From Candidatus Pantoea haifensis (GTDB lineage Bacteria; Pseudomonadota; Gammaproteobacteria; Enterobacterales; Enterobacteriaceae): a stretch of DNA of 64,000 bases. The position numbers and the translations under genes are program-made. A model generated the notes under the pieces. It ran no database searches. It was given only the letters and a program-made list of their open reading frames with translations, and was not told where the DNA came from. This document shows positions 56,310 to 64,000 of the stretch, in pieces; position 1 is the first letter of the stretch, and each line of letters opens with the position of its first letter. Where the stretch lies: assembly GCA_018842655.1 (NCBI GenBank), contig JAGTWN010000004.1:496001-560000 (forward strand). The letters are read 5' to 3'.

Positions 56310-57094
56310 ATGCAGGATCGCAACTTTGACGATCTCGCGGATAAATTTTCGCAAAATATTTACGGCACCACCAAAGGACTTGTGCGACAGGCGATTTTAT
56401 GGGATGAGCTTGACGCCATACTTCCCAGTCTCTCGCCACAGCCGTTAAACATTCTTGACGCCGGTGGTGGCGTAGGACAAATTTCCAGCGGCCTGGCGGC
56501 GCGAGGTCATCAGGTTTTGCTGTGTGATTTATCTGCAGAGATGTTGCGCCGGGCGCGGGAAAATGCCGATGCGTCAGGCGTGAGCCACAACATGCAGTTC
56601 AAACAAATTAGCGCCCAGCAGGTTGGCGAACATTTGGATAAGCCAGTGGATCTGGTATTGTTTCACGCTGTGCTTGAATGGGTGGCTGAGCCTGAAAAAG
56701 TGCTGAAGGCGTTGTTTGATGTGTTGCGGCCTGGCGGCGTGCTGTCGTTGATGTTTTATAACCTGCACGGCTTAACGTTACGCACCTTAACGCTCGGCAA
56801 CTTTGGCTATCTGCGCACCAATTTAACCAAACGTAAAAAGCGCACGTTATCGCCTGATTACCCGCGCGATCCCGATCAGGTTTACCAGTGGCTCGAAGCC
56901 TGCGGTTTTGTGCTTGAGCAGCGCGCCGGTATCCGCGTATTCAGTGATTATATGAAGCCGCCTAAAGGCGAGCCGAAAAGTGACGATGAAATTATTGAGA
57001 TGGAGCGGCGCTTTTGCCGTCAGGAACCCTTTTGAGCTTAGGGCGCTATATCCATGTAACTGCGCGCAAACCCGGGCAGAAGGACGAATTATGA
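56310..57094 (+). CDS. cmoM: tRNA 5-carboxymethoxyuridine methyltransferase CmoM (one frameshift as given)
   Basis: CmoM (SmtA) methylates cmo5U34 to mcmo5U34 in tRNA wobble positions. The SAM motif '[10 protein letters not shown]' is at about 48-57. As given, translation stops at 57035 after 'CRQEPF' (241 residues). Adding one T to the T4 run at 57030-57033 extends it through '[20 protein letters not shown]' to the TGA at 57092-57094. That gives 261 residues, exactly E. coli, and an ATGA overlap with mukF. The early stop is therefore an artefact that hides translational coupling to mukFEB. Confidence 0.9.
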
Positions 57095-58413
57095 GTGAAT
57101 TTTCCCAGACGGTACCTGAACTGGTATCCTGGGCGCGTAAGAATGACTTTTCCCTTGCGCTGCCAGTAGAACGTCTGGCCTTTTTGCTGGCCATCGCCAC
57201 CCTTAATGGTGAGCGAATGGATGGCGAAATGAGTGAAGGTGATTTGATTGATGCTTTCCGTCACGTCAGTAAAGCTTTCGAACAAACCCATGAAACTGTG
57301 CTGGTACGCGCAAACAACGCCATCAATGATATGGTGCGTCAGCGTTTATTAAACCGTTTCACCAGCGAACTGACCGAAGGTCACGCCATTTACCGTCTGA
57401 CGCCGTTAGCCATTGGCATCACAGATTACTACATCCGTCAGCGAGAATTCTCTACGCTGCGTCTGTCGATGCAGTTATCCATTGTTGCAAATGAGCTGAA
57501 GCGCGCCGCCGACGCTGCCGAAGAGAATGGTGATGAATTTCACTGGCATCGCAACGTGTTTGCACCGTTGAAATATTCAGTTGCAGAGATCTTTGACAGC
57601 ATTGATATGACCCAGCGCCTGATGGATGAGCAACAGCAGGCGGTGAAAAACGATGTCGCTGAACTGTTGAACAAAGACTGGCGTGCGGCGATTTCCAGTT
57701 GTGAAATGTTACTGTCGGAAACCTCAGGCACGCTGCGTGAACTGCAGGATACGCTGGAAGCGGCAGGGGATAAGCTGCAGGAGAATCTGCTACGCATTCA
57801 GGATGCCACGCTCAACAGCCCGGATTTAGGCTTCGTTGACAAGCTGGTATTCGATCTCCAAAACAAGCTTGACCGCATTACCAGTTGGGGCCAGCAGGCA
57901 ATTGACCTGTGGATTGGCTACGACCGTCACGTGCATAAATTCATTCGTACGGCCATCGACATGGATAAAAACCGCGTCTTTGCCCAACGATTGCGTCTGT
58001 CAGTACAAAATTATTTTGATGCGCCCTGGGCTTTAACTTACGCCAATGCCGAGCGTCTGTTTGACATGCGCGATGAAGAACTCACGTTGCGAAATGACGA
58101 AGTTATGGGCGAGCTGCCGGCTGAACTGGAGTATGAAGAGTTCAATGAAATTCGTGAACAGCTGGCAGCGATGATCGAAGAGGCGCTGCAGGCGTATAAA
58201 TTGCAGCAAAAACCGCTCAACCTCGCCACCGTGATGCGCGATTACCTGGCACAATATCCCCGCGCGCGCCATTTTGATCTCGCGCGTATTGTCGTGGACC
58301 AGGCTGTGCGTCTCGGCGTAGCAGAAGCTGATTTAGCCGGTTTGCCCGTAGAGTGGCAGGCCATCAATGATTACGGAGCCAAGGTGCAGGCACATGTCAT
58401 CGACAAATATTGA
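57091..58413 (+). CDS. mukF: Chromosome partition protein MukF (kleisin)
   Basis: MukF is the kleisin subunit of the MukBEF condensin. The ATG at 57091 gives 440 residues, the E. coli length; the frame runs back to 56980, but that part overlaps cmoM. The N-terminal winged-helix dimerisation domain is followed by a helical middle and a C-terminal MukB-head-binding winged helix ('[17 protein letters not shown]'). It overlaps mukE by 20 bases. Confidence 0.97.
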   Translation: MSEFSQTVPELVSWARKNDFSLALPVERLAFLLAIATLNGERMDGEMSEGDLIDAFRHVSKAFEQTHETVLVRANNAINDMVRQRLLNRFTSELTEGHAIYRLTPLAIGITDYYIRQREFSTLRLSMQLSIVANELKRAADAAEENGDEFHWHRNVFAPLKYSVAEIFDSIDMTQRLMDEQQQAVKNDVAELLNKDWRAAISSCEMLLSETSGTLRELQDTLEAAGDKLQENLLRIQDATLNSPDLGFVDKLVFDLQNKLDRITSWGQQAIDLWIGYDRHVHKFIRTAIDMDKNRVFAQRLRLSVQNYFDAPWALTYANAERLFDMRDEELTLRNDEVMGELPAELEYEEFNEIREQLAAMIEEALQAYKLQQKPLNLATVMRDYLAQYPRARHFDLARIVVDQAVRLGVAEADLAGLPVEWQAINDYGAKVQAHVIDKY

Positions 58414-59118
58414 ACAAGTGATGCCAGTTAAGCTGGCTCAGGCACTGGCAAATCCGATTTTCCCGGCGCTGGATAGTCAACTGCGCGCCGGACGACATAT
58501 CAATATTGAAGAGCTGGATAACCATGCTTTTCTGATGGATTACCAGGAATATCTCGAAGAGTTTTACGCACGTTACAACGTTGAGCTGATTCGTGCGCCA
58601 GAAGGTTTCTTCTATCTTCGCCCCCGCTCAACCACGCTGATACCACGCTCGGTGCTGTCAGAGATGGATATGATGGTAGGAAAAATTCTCTGTTATCTCT
58701 ATCTCAGCCCGGAGCGTCTGGCAAACGAAGGCATCTTCACGCAGCAGGAGCTTTACGATGAGCTACTGTCGCTGGCCGACGAAAGCAAGCTGCTGAAGCT
58801 GGTAAACCAGCGGTCAACGGGTTCGGATGCCGATCGCGCCAAATTACAGGAGAAAATGCGCGCTTCACTGAATCGCCTGCGTCGCCTTGGCATGGTGTGG
58901 TTTTTGGCAACGACAGCAGCAAATTCCGTATTACGGAATCGGTGTTCCGTTTTGGTGCTGATGTGCGCAGCGGTGATGATGCGCGCGAGGCACAGTTACG
59001 TCTGATCCGTGATGGCGAAGCAATGCTGTTGGCAAACGCAACGGCCCCAGTAGAAGCGGATGAAGTTGATGAAAACAGTAGCGAAACGAGCGACAGCGCG
59101 GAGGAAGAGCAGGTATGA
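58394..59118 (+). CDS. mukE: Chromosome partition protein MukE (one frameshift as given)
   Basis: MukE is the KITE subunit that binds MukF. The ATG at 58394 starts [18 protein letters not shown]. The frame is lost after 'LGMVWF' at T5 58901-58905, and '[20 protein letters not shown]' follows in another frame. One added T gives about 241 residues (E. coli 234), with an acidic variable C-terminal tail. The TGA overlaps the mukB ATG. Confidence 0.92.
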
Positions 59119-62100
59119 TTGAACGCGGAAAATTTCGTTCGCTAACGCTGATTAACTGGAACGGTTTTTTGCCCGAACCTTTGATCTGGATGAGCTGGTA
59201 ACGACCCTCTCCGGCGGTAACGGCGCGGGTAAATCGACCACCATGGCGGCGTTTGTTACCGCCCTGATCCCAGATTTGACGCTGCTGCACTTTCGTAACA
59301 CCACGGAAGCGGGTGCAACGTCGGGCTCACGTGACAAAGGCTTGCACGGTAAATTGCGTGCTGGCGTCTGCTATTCAATGCTGGACGTAGTCAACTCACG
59401 TCATCAACGTGTGGTTGTCGGTGTTCGTTTACAACAGGTCGCAGGCCGCGACAAAAAAGTGGATATCAAGCCTTTCAGTATTCATGGCTTGCCCACCGAT
59501 ACCAATCCAACTGACATGCTGACGGAAATTCTCGACAGCCGTCAGGCGCGTGTGCTGCCGCTGAATGAAGTAAAAGAACGGGTTGAAGCCCAGGAAGGCG
59601 TCCAGTTCCGCCAGTATAATTCCGTCACTGACTATCACGCCATGATGTTCGATCTTGGCGTGGTGCCGCGTCGTCTGCGCTCAGCCAGCGATCGCAGCAA
59701 GTTTTATCGCCTGATTGAAGCGTCGCTGTATGGCGGGATCTCCAGCGCAATTACGCGCTCACTGCGTGATTATCTGTTGCCAGAAAACAGCGGTGTGCGC
59801 AAAGCCTTCCAGGATATGGAAGCGGCGTTACGTGAAAACCGCATGACGCTGGAAGCCATCCGCGTGACGCAGTCTGACCGCGATCTGTTTAAGCATCTTA
59901 TCTCTGAAGCCACCAGCTATGTTTCTGCAGATTATATGCGTCACGCCAATGAGCGGCGCATTCATCTGGACAGCGCACTGGTGTTGCGTAATGAGCTTTT
60001 CAGCAGCCGCACCCAGCTTGCTTCTGAGCAATATCGTCATATTGAAATGGCGCGCGAATTGTCAGAACACAGCGGTGCTGAGAACGATCTTGAAGTTGAT
60101 TATCAGGCAGCCAGCGATCATCTGAATCTGGTGCAAACAGCCATGCGCCAGCAGGAGAAAATCGAGCGTTACGATAACGATATTGAAGAACTGACGCTTC
60201 GTCTGGAAGAGCAGAACGAAGTCGTGGCAGAAGCGCGCGAAGTGCAGGAAGAGAACGAAGCGCGTGCTGAAGCTGCTGAACTGGAAGTCGATGAACTGAA
60301 AAACCAGCTGGCCGATTTTCAGCAGGCGCTTGACGTTCAGCAAACCCGTGCCATTCAATATCAGCAGGCGTTGCAGGCACTGGAGCGCGCCCGTTCGCTC
60401 TGTCAGCTTCCTGAACTCACCATCGACAACGCCAGCGAATGGCAGGAAAACTTCCAGGCAAAAGAGGAAGAAGCCACTGAGCAACTGTTGCGTCTTGAGC
60501 AAAAGCTGAGTGTGGCAGAAGCGGCGCACAGTCAGTTTGAACAGGCGCTGGCGCTGGTCACCAGCATTGCTGGCGAAGTCAGTCGCCAGGATGCCTGGCA
60601 GACCGGACGCGAGCTGCTGCGTGATGCCAGCAATCAGCGACATCACGCCGATCAACTCTCTTCGCTGCGCCTGCGGTTGAATGAGCTGGAGCAGCGCCTG
60701 CGTGAACAGCATGACGCAGAGCGTCTGCTGGCAGAGTTTTGTAAGCGCCAGGGTCAGCACTATGAGGCTGATGCGCTGGAAGGCTTACAGCGTGAACTGG
60801 AAGCGCAAATCGAGCAACTGAGCACCAGCGTCTCTGACGCAGGCGAACAGCGCATGATGATGCGTCAGGAGCTGGAGCAGCTGCGCGAGCGTACTGCGGC
60901 CCTGACCACACGTGCGCCACACTGGCTGGCGGCGCAGGAAATTCTGACCCAGCTGAGTGAGCAGACCGGCCAGGCGCTGACCAGCAGCCAGCACGTAACG
61001 GAATATATGCAGCAACTGCTTGAGCGCGAGCGCGAAACCACGGTTGCGCGTGATGAAATCGCGGCGCGCAAGCGCGAAGTCGAGCAGCAAATTGAACGTC
61101 TCAGCCAGCCGGGTGGCGCAGAGGATGCCCGCTTAACGCAACTGGCAGAACGTTTTGGCGGCGTATTGCTTTCTGAAATCTATGATGATGTCACGCTCGA
61201 CGACGCCCCTTATTTCTCCGCACTTTATGGTCCTTCGCGTCACGCTATTGTGGTGCCGGATCTGTCGCTGATCCGCGAACAGCTTGATGGGCTGGAAGAG
61301 TGTCCGGAAGATCTCTATCTGATCGAGGGCGATCCGCAGTCGTTTGATGACAGTGTGTTTAGCGTTGATGAGTTACAAAACGCCGTTGTGGTCAAAGTGG
61401 CCGAGCGTCAGTGGCGCTATTCACGCTTCCCGAAAGTACCGCTGTTTGGCCGCGCTGCGCGTGAAAACCAGTTAGAACTGCTGCACAGCGAACGCGATCG
61501 TCTGGCGGAGCGTTACGCCACGCTGTCGTTTGATGTGCAGAAAACCCAGCGCCTGCATCAGTCTTTCAGCCGCTTCATCGGCAGTCATTTAGCGGTGGCG
61601 TTTGATGACGATCCGGAAGCACAAATTCGCCAGCTTGGCGCACGTCGTGGTGAGCTGGAGCGCGCGTTAAACCAGCATGAAAGCAATAACCAACAGCAAC
61701 GTCAGCAATATGAGCAGGCGAAAGAGGGCGTGTCGCAGCTCAACCGACTGCTGCCGCGTGTTAATTTGCTGCTGGATGATACCTTAGCCGATCGCTGCGA
61801 AGAGATTCGTGAGCAGGTGGAAGAAGCGCAAGAAGCTGCACGCTTTCTGCATCAGCACGGCGCTAAGCTGGGCAAGCTGGAATCGCTGATTTCAGTGTTG
61901 CAGAGCGATCCGGAGCAACATGAACAGTTGCAGGCCGACTATCAACAGGCGCAGCAGCAGCAGCGTATTGCTCGCCAGCAGGCGTTTGCCTTGACGGAAG
62001 TGGTACAGCGTCGTGCGCACTTTGGTTACGACGACTCGGCCAGCATGCTGAACGGTAACAATGATCTCAGCGATAAACTGCGCCAGCGTCTTGAGCAGGC

Positions 62101-63580
62101 TGAAGCAGAACGTAGCCGCAGCCGTGATCGCCTGCGTGAACATCAGGCACAGCTCACGCAGTATTCGCAGGTTCTGGCGTCGCTCAAAAGTGCATACGAT
62201 GCCAAGCGCGACATGCTGAGAGAGTTGCAGCAGGAGATGCAGGATATCGGGGTACATGCCGATGTCCAGGCTGAAGAGCGGGCCCGCATCCGTCGCGATG
62301 AACTCTATACGGCACTGAGCCATAACCGTGCACGTCGTAATCAGTTAGAAAAACAGCTGACCTTCTGTGAAGCGGAAATGGAGACGTTACGCAAAAAGCT
62401 GCGTCATCTCGAACGCGACTATCATCAGAAACGTGCCCAGGTCGTCAGTGCAAAAGCGGGCTGGTGTCTGGTGCTGCGTCTGGTGAAAGATAACGGTGTC
62501 GAACGCCGCCTGCATCGCCGCGAATTAGCCTATCTCAGCGGTGATGATCTGCGCTCCATGTCAGATAAAGCCCTGGGGGCGCTGCGTCTGGCGGTAGCCG
62601 ATAACGAGCACCTGCGTGATGTGCTGCGCTTATCAGAAGATCCTAAGCGCCCGGAACGTAAAATTCAGTTCTTCATTGCCGTTTATCAGCATCTGCGTGA
62701 GCGCATTCGCCAGGACATCATCCGCACCGATGACCCGGTTGAAGCCATCGAACAGATGGAGATTGAACTGAACCGTCTGACTGAAGAGCTGACCGCGCGT
62801 GAGCAAACGCTGGCAATCAGCTCGCGTAGCGTGGCGAACATTATTCGTAAAACCATTCAGCGTGAACAAAACCGTATCCGCCAACTCAATCAGGGTTTGC
62901 AGACCGTCAGCTTTGGTCAGGTGCGCAGCGTGCGCCTCAACGTCAACGTGCGCGAAACGCACGCTATGTTGCTGGATACGCTGTCAGAAGAGCATGAGCA
63001 GCATCAGGATCTGTTTAACAGCAATCGCCTGACCTTCTCTGAAGCACTGGCGAAGCTTTATCAGCGCCTGAATCCGCAAATTGATATGGGACAGCGTACG
63101 CCACAAACAATTGGTGAGGAGCTGCTTGATTACCGCAACTATCTTGAGATGGAAGTGGAAGTTAACCGTGGCTCTGATGGCTGGCTGCGTGCTGAAAGCG
63201 GCGCGTTGTCTACCGGTGAAGCGATCGGTACGGGAATGTCAATTCTGGTGATGGTGGTACAGAGCTGGGAAGAAGAGTCCCGTCGTTTACGCGGCAAAGA
63301 TATCTCGCCGTGCCGCTTGCTGTTCCTTGATGAAGCGGCGCGTCTCGATGCGCGCTCTATCGCCACCCTGTTTGAGCTGTGTGAACGTCTGGAAATGCAG
63401 CTGGTTATCGCGGCACCAGAAAACATCAGCCCGGAGAAAGGCACAACCTATAAACTGGTACGTAAAGTGTTTAATAACACGGAACACGTTCATGTTGTTG
63501 GTCTGCGCGGCTTTGCGGCTGATCCCACACCGGCACGGCGTGAGCGTGAGGCCACGTCTCTGACAGAACCCGAGGCGTAA
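59115..63580 (+). CDS. mukB: Chromosome partition protein MukB (one frameshift as given)
   Basis: MukB is the SMC-like ATPase of MukBEF. The ATG at 59115 overlaps the mukE stop and starts [18 protein letters not shown]. The frame breaks at T6 59165-59170; one added T restores '[24 protein letters not shown]' (Walker A 34-42). Two long coiled coils flank the central hinge. The C-terminal ABC part includes signature '[11 protein letters not shown]' and Walker B '[13 protein letters not shown]'. The restored length is about 1488 (E. coli 1486). Without repair the only long frame starts at an internal ATG at 59243 and lacks Walker A. Confidence 0.95.
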
Positions 63581-63631
63581 AAATCGCTGGCTGAAACGTA
63601 GTCAAATACTGCGCCATTCGTTAATCTAATC

Positions 63632-63665
63632 ACGGCATTTGTCGAAGAGGCAAATGCCGTTTTTT
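63632..63665 (+). terminator. mukFEB operon terminator
   Basis: ACGGCATTTG pairs perfectly with CAAATGCCGT across a 9-base loop and is followed by a run of six T, about 50 bases after the mukB stop. Confidence 0.9.
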
Positions 63666-63749
63666 ATTCGTATACTCATAAGTATAAGAAGCAGCCCATC
63701 GCAGTAGTTTCAGGGAACGCTGCGCAGTAGATTAAACAAGGGGGCAGGG

Positions 63750-64000
63750 ATGTTGCTGGCAAACAGGTTCAAACATCGTCGCGTTATTTCATTGTTAGCA
63801 CTGGCGCTAACGGTTATTCCATTGGGCACAGCACAAGCCGCAATTATTGCTGCTTTACCCGGTTCGACAGCAGGAGCTCTGCCGATAACCGAAAGCCAGC
63901 AGCGTATTCAGCAAGCGTTCTCCCGCGGCAATCAGCCTTTCTATCTCTCTTCACTGGCAACCATTTACGCTGCACGTCATATGCAGCCGATTTGGCAGGA
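63750..64000 (+). CDS. ldtD: L,D-transpeptidase LdtD (YcbB), 5' part cut by window edge
   Basis: The first 83 residues of a probable L,D-transpeptidase that makes 3-3 crosslinks in peptidoglycan. The ATG at 63750 has GGGGCAGG upstream. A signal peptide (hydrophobic core 'VISLLALALTVIPLG', cut near 'AQA') is followed by a divergent stretch and then 'FYLSSLATIYAARHMQPIWQ', which aligns with the YcbB scaffold domain ('YAARDMQP' in E. coli). The catalytic YkuD domain lies outside the window. The position after mukB is as in E. coli. Confidence 0.85.
   Translation, partial: MLLANRFKHRRVISLLALALTVIPLGTAQAAIIAALPGSTAGALPITESQQRIQQAFSRGNQPFYLSSLATIYAARHMQPIWQ

Noticed and set aside
59115-59245. Programmed ribosomal frameshifting at the T-run near the mukB start
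   Set aside because: The same one-base deficit occurs in 16 unrelated runs of A, C, G and T, including runs of only three. E. coli mukB is read in one frame. A shared sequencing cause is simpler.

Overview
The window is a chromosomal core segment of a gammaproteobacterium of the order Enterobacterales. Nearly every gene matches an Escherichia coli counterpart, in the same order as the E. coli stretch from potF to ldtD (ycbB). Several genes found in E. coli here are missing: ybjS/ybjT, hcr-hcp, aqpZ, macAB, the serW tRNA, dmsABC, ycaP and ycaL. This shortened arrangement suggests a relative such as Erwiniaceae (Pantoea/Erwinia type); the genus is an inference. I see no prophage, insertion sequence, CRISPR array, rRNA or tRNA.

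Layout: 1-4.2 kb, putrescine importer potFGHI, then ybjO. 4.3-9.3 kb, rlmC and the arginine importer artJ / artPIQM. 9.5-16.2 kb, ybjP, ybjQ, amiD, ltaE, poxB, the OLD-family nuclease ybjD and cspD. 16.5-24.1 kb, clpS-clpA, infA, aat and cydDC. 24.2-33.3 kb, trxB, lrp, ftsK, lolA, rarA, serS. 33.6-41.1 kb, an MFS transporter, pflA, focA-pflB and ycaO. 41.4-46.9 kb, serC-aroA, cmk-rpsA and ihfB. 47.1-55.4 kb, a ComEC/Rec2 protein, msbA-lpxK, ycaQ, ycaR-kdsB and ycbJ. 55.4-64.0 kb, elyC, cmoM-mukFEB and the start of ldtD.

Themes are polyamine and arginine uptake; mixed-acid fermentation with cytochrome bd assembly; N-end-rule proteolysis (ClpS/ClpA plus Aat); chromosome segregation (FtsK, MukBEF, IHF); and envelope biogenesis (LolA, MsbA, LpxK, KdsB, ElyC, LdtD). 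Recognisable regulatory sites include a LexA box before ftsK, an FNR box before focA, ArgR-like boxes before artJ and artP, and many factor-independent terminators.

The most important anomaly concerns the sequence itself. Fourteen genes, several essential (ftsK, lpxK) or important (mukB, mukE, clpA), are broken by 16 frameshifts. Every one is repaired by adding a single base to a homopolymer run, and the repaired lengths match the families. This is the signature of systematic homopolymer undercalling, not gene decay, so the genes should be read as intact. I found no convincing new biological system; the remaining findings are mostly regulatory structures.
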